Below, in pieces: positions 33,572-44,926 of a stretch of DNA of 64,000 bases. The notes beneath the pieces were generated by a model. That model made no database searches. It had not been told where the DNA came from and saw only the letters and a list, made by a program, of their open reading frames with translations. The stretch is taken from assembly GCA_033032865.1 (NCBI GenBank), contig JAWHQI010000068.1, positions 3,658,001-3,722,000 of the forward strand, in the 5' to 3' direction. Source of the stretch: Dactylorhiza incarnata (Eukaryota; Streptophyta; Magnoliopsida; Asparagales; Orchidaceae). A program made the position numbers and the translations under genes. Position 1 is the first letter of the stretch. Every line of letters starts with the position of its first letter.

Positions 33572-33938
33572 ATCTCCCCCTATTTGAGTTGGGATCCTTA
33601 ATCCAGATCAAAACTAGTGGACTGGTAATCTCATTTTAGTCTAAACAGCTTTTAAAATTTTCAATTGCAGCAGCTTATTTCTTGAAGTTAAAATTTTCAA
33701 TTCCAGCAATCTTTAGAGAGATTAAATCTTATTTGGGGTTTGAGCTTCTCATTTTCTCTCTCACTTGGTTAATTTTATTATTCTAAAAGGATTTTAATAT
33801 ATGAGTTGCTACAGCTGTTAATGAATTCTAAGGAATGTTAAAAATATTGCCAGACATCTTCTTTCTCACAGAATCCCTTTATCAGAAGAGACTCACACTC
33901 AGTGCTATGATCATTTCTGATCAATACAGCTACAGTAG

Positions 33939-34420
33939 TGTTGGTGCCAAAAATGGTACCTCCAAAATTCACACTAAAGGGGACGGGAGAAAACTGCGAA
34001 GTGCGGGTTACTAAGACAGAAGATGCTTGGAAAAAAAGAGAAAGCGATCGTAAAATGGCGATCACGAAAAAATGAGACCGCTTACACAGGTTGTAAGTTG
34101 GAGCCTCCGAATCCAGTCCCTTTTCTGGTACCCCTACCCCTCTATTTATAGACGAGGGGGCTGCCCAAACGGGCAGAATGATAAACTACGGGCTGCCCGG
34201 GATACAGGAGAGCCGGGCAGGGAGAAGAGGTGCAAATAACAAAGATAAGGAAAAACGATCAGACCGCTTACACTGACGGTCTCCACTGTCCTGACCGCTT
34301 GGTACTTAGAAAATCCTGGTTGAGAAGGTAGCTGGCGGTCTGAGCGATCACATAAACTGAGACCGCTGCAACTGAAGAAATTGGCCAGTAAGAGGAGGTC
34401 GCGGGCTTTCTGGGCAAACA
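33939..34420 (-). mobile_element. Solo LTR of the D family
   Basis: 482 bp, TGTTGGTGCC...GGGCAAACA, flanked by AGTAG on both sides (33934-33938, 34421-34425). It aligns with the D 5' LTR (48497-49036), including the TATA box TATAAATAGA and AGACCGCTTACAC words. The unoccupied site AGAGTAGAATGCTC is preserved in element A near 19515. Solo LTRs arise by recombination between the two LTRs of a full element, so a complete D relative once sat here. Confidence 0.95.
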
Positions 34421-34607
34421 AGTAGAATGCTCAAACTGACTTGGAGAAGTCTGTAAGAATACAAAGTTGTCTTAACATTGTTTTTATAATGGAAACAATC
34501 CATGTAAAGTTTAGATTTGCTGTTTGAATTGGGATGGAGTTTAATGGTGAGAAACTTATTAATAATTAATTAGGAAGTTTCTTTAAATTTTACTAGAGTT
34601 GAAAGGT

Positions 34608-35342
34608 TTAGCATTTGAAATATATTAGCCTTTTTATTTCATTAAAATATAAATTTGAAGGTTTTTGTTGATCATGATTAATTTCTTTTTCTTTAGAAGA
34701 GTTTTCAAATTTGTTTTTCAGGAAGATTTCTTCTAATATTTTTAAATTTTCTTTTAGTTTATTAATTTCAGGAGTTAAATGATTTCTGTTTATTAACTCC
34801 TTGATTTCTATGTTATGTTTTATTATATATGTAAAAGTTAATTTATAATTAGTTTTATCTTGAGTAGAGGTAAAATTATAAGTTGGAGTTACCTCAGTTA
34901 CCTCAAGCTTTTCCGATTCGATTTCTGCATCTGGAATTTGAGATGAGCCACCATATATGGCCATCATGCAGAAAGCTCTAGCTCTAAGTTCTTCTTCTTG
35001 TTCTTCTTCACTTAGATTTGTTGATGGTTCTGCATCAAAAATATAGTTAGTTGAAGAGATGGGAGAAGGTTCACGTTTTATTTCGGAAGTTTTCTTTGAA
35101 GAGAATATATCAGCGCCAACATAAACAGGCCCTTTCATTGCTCTCGAAGGAGACTTGAGACCCGTGGAACTAGGTGATGCAGGTGTAACTGCCTTTGATG
35201 ATATGAGGGGAGGTCCTGTCAAAATAGATTTGTAAGTTTCTTCATCTGTGACATTTGCATATATCTTAATTCTAACTTGCCATAAAGTAAATCTATCTAG
35301 ATTACAAACAAGTGGATCTGAAAATAAAAGGTCTTGTGTCAT
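34608..35342 (-). CDS. Element C gag-like ORF
   Basis: 244 codons beginning with NLDRFTLWQVRIKIYANVTD, homologous to the start of the A ORF. The middle differs: where A has the AKAMKIL...IWNSL capsid part, C has a Ser/Pro/Lys-rich stretch, after which both share NYIFDAEPS, Glu-rich, FCMMAIYG and a coiled-coil-like end. No stops. The open frame, despite the lack of other coding, points to retention of a shortened Gag or to recent decay. Confidence 0.65.
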   Translation of the reverse strand: MTQDLLFSDPLVCNLDRFTLWQVRIKIYANVTDEETYKSILTGPPLISSKAVTPASPSSTGLKSPSRAMKGPVYVGADIFSSKKTSEIKREPSPISSTNYIFDAEPSTNLSEEEQEEELRARAFCMMAIYGGSSQIPDAEIESEKLEVTEVTPTYNFTSTQDKTNYKLTFTYIIKHNIEIKELINRNHLTPEINKLKENLKILEEIFLKNKFENSSKEKEINHDQQKPSNLYFNEIKRLIYFKC

Positions 35343-35426
35343 TTTTGAAAAACCTTAAAAAAAATAGATTTAAGAACTAGGTGATCTTTGTGATTTCAGG
35401 TGTTAACCTGTGTGCCAAATCAACTT

Positions 35427-35438
35427 CCTCTGATACCA
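35427..35438 (-). promoter_or_regulatory. Element C primer-binding site
   Basis: TGGTATCAGAGG on the minus strand, two bases inside the 5' LTR edge. Confidence 0.9.
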
Positions 35439-35440
35439 AT

Positions 35441-36796
35441 TGAAAGGAGGGTCTAGTTCTTATTTATCTTATTAAAAGATCTTGTTTAAGTTTTTCTTTA
35501 AAGTAATGCTATATATATAGATATGTATGCTGGGTGAGGAATAAAATCAAGCACTAACAGTGCATAAGAAAAATCACAGCACAGCAGTAATAAAAGTAAA
35601 GTAAAAACAAACAAACCAGATGACATAAAATATATAGTAGTTCCCCTCAACTGGGTACATCTACTCTTCTACCCACTGGTAGGATCCACTAGGAGGTTGT
35701 TGATAAGGTGCCCTCACACCAGGTGAGCTGTTGATAGGGTGCTCTAACCAAACTGCATGTTTTTGCTAAGGTGCCCTGTCACCGGGATTAACTTTTGAAG
35801 GGAGTTATAACCCTGTACAGGATGGGGTAAGAAAGTAAAAATGAAAAACAGAAGTTATATTGTTCTTCTCTGTATAAGAAGACTCTTGAAGATCCTGATT
35901 TGAAGTTGAATGGATCTGATTATGATGTTGAAGAAGGCTCCCTCTGTCTGATTAAAGTTGATGACAGCTTGTGGATAGAGCTTCTTCTTTTAACTACTTC
36001 TTCCTTCTTCTTTTGTAGTGATGAACCTGAGCAAGTAATTGTGATTTGTGTCTCAGGTTGTTTTGAATCTGCAGGAAGATGTTAGCAATGAAGAACAAAA
36101 ATGAGTTTCCTCTTTATTTATGTTGTGTGTTCTCTCTTCTCTCTCACTTTTCTTTCTCTGTAACTGTTTTTATAATCTGAGAACCTTTTCTCTTATTTTT
36201 GAATTCTTCTCTTGGGAAGAAGGAAAGAGCTGAGGCCTCCATCAATGCTTTGACTCCTCGAGAGGATAACCTGCCATTTCTTTTCAGTAAAGCAATTGCA
36301 ACGGCTAATGGCATTGATTGATCTGCAATGGCTAAGAGACAGTAAAAAGAATATTAAAATAATTCAGAAAGGAATTCGTCGATCCCAGCTCTACATTTGT
36401 GAGGCTAGGCTCGCCGTCTGATGTGCTGAGCAATTGTCTCTATCTTAGAATTCGTAGACCGCTGAGAATTCTGAGTTGAATTTGTCGAGCGCTGTTCAGG
36501 GAATGTCTGGCCGCTGAGATTTTTCTGACTGAATTCGTCGAGCGTATTTCGCCATTTGTCGAACGCTGTTCTGATGAGGATTTGTCGAGCGCTGGCTGTC
36601 TGGCTATTTGTCGAGCGACGTTAGTCATTCGTCGAGCATAGAGAACTTATATTTTATATGCTTAAGTATATTCTCCGATTCGATCGCATCATATTTAATT
36701 TATGTTTACTTAGATTTCTTAATTGATCTAAATTATTAGATGACTTATTGACAAAAGGATGGATCCTAACTCAAATCAAAAGTTAAGGTTCCAACA
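35441..36796 (-). repeat. Element C, 5' LTR
   Basis: 1356 bp, TGAAAGGAGG...GGTTCCAACA in plus orientation, with hairpin units at 35698-35800 and U3 words TTCGTCGAGCG at about 36375-36640. Confidence 0.92.
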
Positions 36797-37001
36797 GGAC
36801 ATTATTGCTTAATTGTGAATATATGGCTTCTTGCTTTCACATTATTGATGGGTTGGCGCTGTTCAGTTGGTTTGGCTGGCAGGATAGGCGTCTTGTGGGG
36901 GAGGCTAGCTCGTGTGCTGGCACTTCCGCAAGGCGGCTGTCCTGGGCATAGGACTCCCCTCGGCCGTGTATTGTGTTCCGGGAGGGGGGGGGGGTCATAC
37001 A

Positions 37002-40000
37002 AATGGTATCTGCTTGCAACGATCCTGAGATAAAGAAGTCCATTAAACCACTAGGCCACCCCTGTTAGCTAAATCAGTTTGAGGACAAACTGATGCAGCG
37101 GAAGCGGTGGTGTGCCCATGTGTGATTCACATTAAGTATGTCCACTTTTTTCCTATAGGAAGTGCCAACCTAAGCTAAACTCGTACCCTTACGTATAGAT
37201 GCTGGCTCATTCCAAGACAGTAATTGGTATTCCCATTCCAACAACTAGAGTTTGTTTGGCATAGGATTGATGCCAACCTAACTAGGATACCACTTTGGTC
37301 GACTTAGCAGGATATGTCGTGACATACCCTTACCTTATAACGATCTCAGGGATGATGTGACCAAACAATAAGTGACCGCAAATGACTAAGGGAAGTGTTC
37401 AACGTGAGGGTAAATGCTAGAGACTCACACCCTGAGATTTTTATCTCATATATGGAGTGATATTATCACCTTACCCAAAATATTAGGGCAATCTCAAGGA
37501 GATTGGTGCATGTAGTCTATTATCAGCTTAGTAAGAAACCACTACGCATGCCTTCTATACTGTATGTGGATACCTCTCACTTCTATTTATGTAGAAGGTT
37601 TCATATGGAGAAGATATGATAAGAATTTGGATCCAGAGAAGGCCCATTTTGGACGAATGTGTTATATTGGTGGTTGAAGAAACTCAGCCGAAGAGATACG
37701 GGGGCTTATTTCTTCGTTTATTGGGCTAGTTATGTACCGACTTGGGTTCCTTGAAGATTTAAAATCGTTGTAATTTTTGACATTGGAAGTAGGGACCCTT
37801 GAAGGGTTAATTCACCTTAAGCAAGGCAGGCTGCTAAGGCCATATTTGGGTTGATAGGAATTTTATTAGCGTTATAAGAGAGGAAAGCATTTTAAAGATG
37901 ATAATTTTCTCTATATTGTTCTAAGATTATTTGGATAAGTAACGAGGATTGTAGTAAATTAACACTTTGGCGGATATGCAACTATGTTGTGATAACATTA
38001 TAACTGGGAAGTTAATGAAATTTTGTGCATGCATTGCTGGTATGATGATAAACTACCCCTGAGTTTGGAAATTCTTGGTGAACATTCCCTTAGTGTTATT
38101 ACTTGACATAGGGAAATTAATAAGTGTTAGGCGGTGGAGTCAACAAGATTAATATGACTTGATTGATGATCTAAAATCCTAAAAGTTTTTATAAAATAAA
38201 CATGTCATAGATGATCGTTGGTAGGGTTGGTAGGGCGCTTGGAATTGATTTGATTTAGTTTATCATATTGTGAAGTATGCCTTACTTTTGGTAGTCTGCA
38301 TAACCCGTGTCGAAGGAAAATCATCTCAAGCCTTGCACCTTAGTTCATGTTGAGTTCAAACATATATAAATGTACCAGATGCAGCTTGGGCGTCGCCGTG
38401 AAAATTTGAATTTCTACATCATGGCTGATATATAAGTGCGTCGATATGGGGATCTATAGGGTAAGAACTCTAAGTCGAGGAGGATATGCCCCTAAGGTTT
38501 GTGCTCATATGTGAGATGAATGTACCATATGGGCGGTGGAAGAAATTTAGTCCAAAAACGTACGGGGGATTGCCCCTTCGTTTATTGGTCTATTTACCTA
38601 TGGACTTCGTTTTCCCTTAGATCTTGTTTATTTGAATAGTACGTGAACAATTATGATTAGATTGGTGATAACCTCTCAATATGGGTGATAGCGTCAAGGG
38701 TGTTGAGACACGCCGTGAATTGAACACGTGAAGGGGATATTGATGATAAGTTGCATTTACTTATTTAGTAAGATACGAATATGTCTCTATACGTGCAGGT
38801 AGGTGTACGTGTAATTGTATTGCCTCGATAAGGCAGTCCTCTAATGGCTCTGTACCGAAACCCAACCATTGGATAAGGTATATGTTCACGGTTTAGGAGC
38901 CCTTAAATGAAATGATTTAAATCACGGGATAAAAGTGGCGCCAATTTTTGAATTTGGTGCAAATCAAAGTAGAACCGGGAGTAGACAAAAGTAACACTTG
39001 ACTCGAGGTCACGTGTTATTAGAAGGGAATGATGTGATTATCACCCATGCGAGGTGTAGAGACATAGATTCACCTTACTTTGAGCCTCGATAACGATTCA
39101 TAATACCACCAGAACCAAATGATAAGCATCATCGGATGATCACGTGCGGAATTTGGAAACTGTTTGGAAACATAAACGCTTTCTGAGCTTAAACCCTTGA
39201 GGTAGTAGCATCATTTTTGCTAGTTGATGGATTTAAATGGCATAATGTAATGTCAAGTACGGTGGGGTGAGTGCAGGACTTGACTATTATGTGGATTTGA
39301 AGTCAAGCGGTAAACCCCCATGAAGTCTGACCATTGTAATTATCTTGCCATAACTTGATATTGGGCTTGGTTGGTGTCTTTTGCATGAATGCCCTTGCAC
39401 ATGAATTATTATAACTTGATCATAACGGTTGCTGAAACTTAATAACAAGTGGATGTCGTGCAAAGTGTAAAAGATGTGTGTTGTATGAATGATTGCCTCG
39501 AACGAGATGACGTTGATGGAATCGGTTGATAATGATATGCATAATGATGGTGGTACTAGAAGATGAGGTTAAGGCTTGCTTCTACATCTTTAATACTTAA
39601 GAGAGACGATATTGCGGATATAATAACCGTTTGGGTATTTGAGATTTGACCCAAGGATATGACATCGTGAATATTATGGTTGATCACCCGTTTGACTTCG
39701 AGGCCATCCTCATTTAATGCTAAAATTTTGGATGCGCTGAAGTGATGATGTTGAAAGTGCTACGCGTTATTTGGATAACGATGCCTGGGATTGGAAGAGT
39801 CAATATTGTTTTGCAAATCTAAAGCACATGACTCCCTTGTAGGAGGATTCTAAATTTTATCCAGAGGCACGAGTGGTAACCTCATGTGTATCGAGGTCAC
39901 TGATCTTAAGGGGATTTAGAAGAAAGGTGCAATGGAAGTTGGTTTATTAAGGTGAGGGAACAAGGAAGTATGGGTTTCGGTTGTTTCCGACCTGCCCGTA

Positions 40001-40294
40001 GTGAGAGCGCGGCTATAAACCCAACTATGTCTTATCACCACCATATTTGTGTTTGGATCAGGATGAGAGACACTTAAGATTTCTCTGTGCATAATTTGGA
40101 TTATAAGTGTCATGAAATATAATGGAAGTACACACGGGAGAAATTGGAAGTGAGGTAATGTGAACGAGTTGTGACCCTCACTAGTGGTGAGCGAGATTTA
40201 AAGTGTACTATAGATGACTTTTCTAATTTGAAGTTAAACCCCATAACCTCAACTTAAATTTCGGGGACGAAATTGTTTCTTCGTTTATTGGATT
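37002..40294 (+). other. LARD internal domain, non-coding
   Basis: 3293 bp without supported ORFs. It starts with a degenerate Met-tRNA primer site TGGTATCTGC (37004-37013). CGTTTATTGG recurs three times (near 37717, 38579 and 40281), twice after a purine-rich GGGGG stretch. It ends with TTTCGGGGACGAAATT and no clean purine tract before the 3' LTR. In LARDs such interiors are thought to act through conserved RNA structure, which I cannot assess by eye. Confidence 0.8.
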
Positions 40295-43200
40295 TGTAAC
40301 ATCCCAGTTCTAACTAGACCCCTCGAGTGACACGGGTCACATAGAGATGCTCGGACCAGGTGGGATCTGGAGATCCTAATAGGCCATGGTTGTGCCCTGA
40401 TCTCCAAGAGTGGAGGTAGCCCTCAATTAGGAAGCTGCGTTCGACGAACGGTCTGAAGGCTGCGTTCGACGAACGGCCTGAAGGATGCGTTCGTCGAACG
40501 GCCTGAAGACTGCATTCATCGAACGACATGAAGGCTGCGTTCGACTAACTGCCTGAAGGCTGCGTTCGACGAACGGCCTGAAGGCTGCGTTCGTCGAACG
40601 GCCTGAAGGCTGCGTTCGACGAACGGCCTGAAGGTTGCGTTCGATGAAGGGCCTGAAGGCTGCGTTCGACGAACGGCCTGAAGGCTGCGTTCGTCGAACG
40701 GCCCAATTTGGCATTCGCCGAACAACGTTCGACGAAGTTGCCTCCGTTCAGCGTTCGACGAAGTTGCCGCCGAACAACGTTCGACGAAGTTGTAGCGTTC
40801 GATGAAGTTGCTGCCAAACAGCGTTCGATGAAGTTGTAGCGTTCGACGAACTTGCCGCCGCACAACGTTCGACGAAGTTGTAGCGTTCGACGAAGTTGCC
40901 GCCGAACAACGTTCGACGAAGTTGTAGCGTTCGACGAAGATGCCGCTTAATAGCGTTCGACAAAGTTGTAGCGTTCGACGAAGTTGTCGCCGTTCAGCGT
41001 TTGACGAAGATGTAGCGATCGACAAAGTTGTATTCCGTTCGACGAAAGTGTTGCAGTGCGGGATCTGGGCAATTTTTCTGTCGTCGTCCAGTAAAGCTTA
41101 AATGCTTATCTTTTTATGCAGTAGTGGAGTCGATGTCTAATAGGAGGCTGACACCAAGCTTAGAGTTTCAATGCATTGCTTGGAGAAGGGTTTGGTCATT
41201 AAATACTTATTAATGCAAATCAAATCACCTACTCTCTTCTCTCTTAAAGTGAAAGGGATGCTGGTCAGATTACCTTATTCATCATCTTCTTCTTCTCCTC
41301 CTTCTCTTCATCTTCTTCCACCCACCTTAAGGTTTTAACTTAGGGTTCTTGAAGGAGCAAGCTTGGAGAAGGATTTGGAGCTTGCCCGACCACCACCCCG
41401 CTGCCATGAAGATGAACTTGAACCAAGGCGGGAAAATAAGGTGACTTCCGACCCCTCTCCCTTGGTGCTAGATCGTAGAGAAAAATTAGGAGAGGTGTTG
41501 AGATCAAAAGAGCTTGGCTTGTGAGTTAATGGAGTTTCCTAGGAAAAGACCAAATCAGATCTTTCTTGTTAGGGCACCGATTGCCGCGAAAGTTCCTTCA
41601 ATCACTTCTTCTCTTCAAAAGGAAGAGATATGATTTGATTTTGTTGAAATCCATGGTCTATGGAGGGAGTATTGGATGAGAGAAGTTGTAATGACCTAAC
41701 CCTTTGTTTTTGGGGAAGATGATGAATAGTCCCCTGTTATGTAGGATTTTAAATTATTTATTATATGAAGCAGATGATGAGTAATTCTCTGTTAAAAATC
41801 CCTTGTTAATTAGGGTTGTTAATTATATAATTGTGTGATAAAGGTAATGATATCGCCTTGCTAAAGAAGTTTTCAAATTATATCATTGCACTTGGTTATT
41901 AAGGGGTTAAATTGTGCACAGCTGAGTTCGAGACAATTTTTAGGCTTGATCCCACTGGAATTAAACCTCGGGCTCAACATGGAGGTTGTAGCCCTTGGAA
42001 AGAACTTTCCGACGATAGGTTATGCGTTTTCTGAAGTGACCTATAGCTTCCTATAAGTCCAGTCGAGTGGACTGTCCAGAAAGTGGGAATGGGTTAAGTG
42101 CGTGATGTTTTGCTGTCCAGATTTCAGCTGTTGACTTCGGAGCAGATTTTAGATAGGACCCACTTGGATCTGGGTTTAGAACTCAACATGAATGTTGTAG
42201 CCCTTGATGTTAGCTTTCCAAAATCTGGTGGATCATAATTTTTGGGCAAATATAGCCCCCAGAAATCCAATTTTAGTGAACTATGTCATAACACTTTTGA
42301 TCTCAGTATTTTGTGGATTTCTCTTAAGATATTGGTTGGATGCTCATGAAAATTGGTGGAGACATAGGTGATAACAATGTGCAGATCTTTGTTGAATTTC
42401 AGAATTTTTGGGTAAGTAGTATTAAAGCTATTGTTGTTTCGTTTTATAATTTGAAGGAGATATATATGTTGAATGTGAAGCCCGATCGGACCGAAATTTT
42501 GTACGAGTCATGCACATGATAGTATTGACCTGTGATAATGATTTAAGATTTATATCTGTTGAGATGACTCCTTGAATAAATCTTCAATTGTTAGTTTTAG
42601 GTGGGACCATAAACAGGGCATGTGTGGTTGATGGTGAGGATAAATAACATTGATTATGGGCGAGGTTTAAACGTTTAGCAATATGTATAATGATCATATA
42701 ATGGTGTAGCACCATAAATACGTATTGTATAATACGATGAGGTCGAAATTTGGTGGTAATGATTCTGGCATTATTGATGACTTGTGGTGGAAGTTTCAGT
42801 GGATTTGGTTTCGAAATGAACCCATAAATAAATGTGCTGTTATAATTTATTAACCTAAATCGAAATGTTAAGGTGCTCACGTAGACAAGGAATTTGGGAA
42901 CGTACACAAAACCGTAGACATATCATTCAGAAATCTATCGAAGAGTTTAGAATTGTGATAACCGCTTAGTAGAGATTATGATTGATAATCCTTAAAGAGG
43001 ACGGGAGTGAGATAATTGGTATAGACTAGGCGTGATGGAATGATGCTTATGAAGTTAATGGTGATCAAGGCAAGTTGTGAATCGAGCTCAAGGATTGGGA
43101 TGGTTAATGTGTATGGGCAGATTTGTATAGTGAACTCGAACTTAGAATTACGCGCACAAGTAGTCCTATAGGATAAAAGATAGTAATTCCCTTATATACC

Positions 43201-44921
43201 CATGCCACTGCAAGAGAGTCGTGACAACTCCGTATATGAAGTAGTGATGGTTGGCGAGGCTTCTAGGGTATGGTTATATCCTGAGAGGTGCGGGACCCGG
43301 TTGGTAGGTCCTTGGATGCTAATTAGCATCAGCACTGATTGTATGAGGAGAAATGGAATAAGGCTCCTTACGCGAGTCCTTGGGTACTTGATAGCACGGG
43401 TGGTGCATGGGAATTTCATGAATGTGCATGGTTTACACATGGTGGTGTGATGATCCTGGTTGGAGGATTACTTGTGGCGGGTCTACGGGCTTGCTGGTCG
43501 TGACACCGACAGAAGCCGACTGTTAGACTCTAGACCAGTTGGGTTGGACTCTTGGTGCTCACCTACCCAAGTCCCCTTTTGTTGTGGTGAAATGCTAAGG
43601 ACCCGGTTGTTGGGGGCCTTAGATGCTAATTTGCATCGGTTGAACTGTTATGATTTGAAAGGTAAGAAGGCTCCATCCGTGAGTCCCTGGGTGCTTGATT
43701 GCACGGGTGTGCACGAGAATTACATGAATGTGCATGGTTTACACATGGTGGTGTAATGATCCAGGTTGGAGGATTACTTGTGGCGGGTCTACGGGCTTGC
43801 TAGTCGAGACACCGACAGAAGCCGACAGTTAGACTCTTGACCGGTTGGGTTGGACTCTTGGTGCTCACCTACCCAAGTCCCCTTCTGTGTCCTTGAAGGC
43901 TCAGCATGATGCAAGCAGTACACAGGGTCTCCGCTACATGTTCTTAGTGTTGAGGCGTACAGAGGCCTAGGAATGGTAGTGTTCATACCCTCCTAGTAGT
44001 GGAGGAGCTCGTTCCACTGTCTCCATCTGGCCATGACGGGAGATGCCTGATTGGTTAGCTACCTCTCAAAAAGCGAGAACTGTAGGTCTATGTCGACATA
44101 GCAACTATGCATGGGTGAGTCATCATATCATAATCATTGCATTGCATTCATCATTCATAATCATAGCATTGCACCGCATCGAGTCCATCATATAAATTAG
44201 TATGGGCTCTTATATATGATGGGTTCCAGCATGGAAACCTTATCTTATAAGTTTGTATGGGCATTCATATAAGTTAAGGTACGATATGAACTGCTTACTT
44301 CTTCTATGTTGTTTCACTACTTGCTTATACTCTGCCATTGTCATATTACCTGTTAGATGTACTTATTATACATTTGATACACTGCTGTAATTATGTATTT
44401 CCTTGTCACCTGTTTTTGCTACTACTAACAATATTGCAACTTTTCTTCATCCTTCCGCCCGGTGCCTTGGAGTCACCGGGGGAGAGGATGTGAAGTCACT
44501 TAGTCTTTATGACTAACAGTTGTTACACCACTACTTTTAGGAGCAGCAACGTACTACACAGGAGGACAGCCAGGACAGGGTGACAGTGTTGGTGATTACG
44601 ATACCTTGGCTACCGTCAGCGGCAGTTTTGAGCGAGTGGTTAGAATATAGCCTTATGGCAAGTTTATACTCTGATGATATACAGGAGCTTGTGTAGCTTT
44701 CTGTCTTTTTTGTGCTGTTTGGACTTTGTTGCTTAATTGTGAATATATGGCTTCTTGCTTTTACATTATTGATGGGTTGAAGCTGTTCAATTGGTTTGTC
44801 CGGCAGGATTGGCGTCTTGTGGGGGAGGCTAGCTCGTGTGCTGACACTTCCGCAAGGTGGCTATCCTGGGCATAGGACTCCCCTCGACCATGTCTTGTGT
44901 TTCGGGAGGGTGGGTCTTACA
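40295..44921 (+). repeat. LARD 3' LTR, uninterrupted
   Basis: 4627 bp, TGTAACATCC...GGTCTTACA. Contains 11 units of the 25-bp array (40436-40710), the second array (40727-41045), the unoccupied sites of A (about 41190) and B (about 41574), and the 305-bp duplication. It serves as the reference for reading the interrupted 5' LTR. Confidence 0.95.
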
Positions 44922-44926
44922 GACTA

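Larger units (their letters stand above)
32334..36796 (-). mobile_element. Element C: gag-only copia-type element, left end deleted
   Basis: Same family group as A. The right LTR is complete (35441-36796); the left LTR (32334-33571) lacks its outer 120 bp. Comparison with the LARD 3' LTR shows that about 42 bp of host (44679-44720 equivalent) are also missing at that end, so one deletion removed the LTR terminus and adjoining host and no target duplication remains. Primer site 35427-35438. A D-family solo LTR sits inside. Confidence 0.9.
16414..37001 (+). repeat. LARD 5' LTR, interrupted by elements A, B and C
   Basis: Own segments are 16414-17382, 22339-22722, 29262-32333 and 36797-37001. 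They align collinearly with 40295-44921. The end GGTCATACA at 37001 follows a run of about 11 G where the other LTR has GGGAGGGTGGG. Confidence 0.9.
16414..44921 (+). mobile_element. LARD-type giant non-autonomous LTR retrotransposon
   Basis: Target duplication GACTA on both sides, LTRs of about 4.6 kb (intact copy 40295-44921), primer site after the first LTR, and a 3293-bp interior without ORFs (37002-40294). LTRs near 4.5 kb and a conserved non-coding core near 3.5 kb are the defining dimensions of large retrotransposon derivatives. TTTCGGGGACGAAATT at 40259-40274 is a motif common before the 3' LTR of Tekay/Del-type chromoviruses, so its parent was probably a gypsy chromovirus. Its first LTR is expanded to over 20 kb by copia elements A, B and C. 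Confidence 0.88.

Noticed and set aside
43202..43756. Plus-strand ORFs of 82 and 98 codons in the LARD LTR
   Set aside because: They repeat because of the 305-bp tandem duplication (shared ending NVHGLHMVV), are open by chance and are not conserved in the 5' LTR copy.
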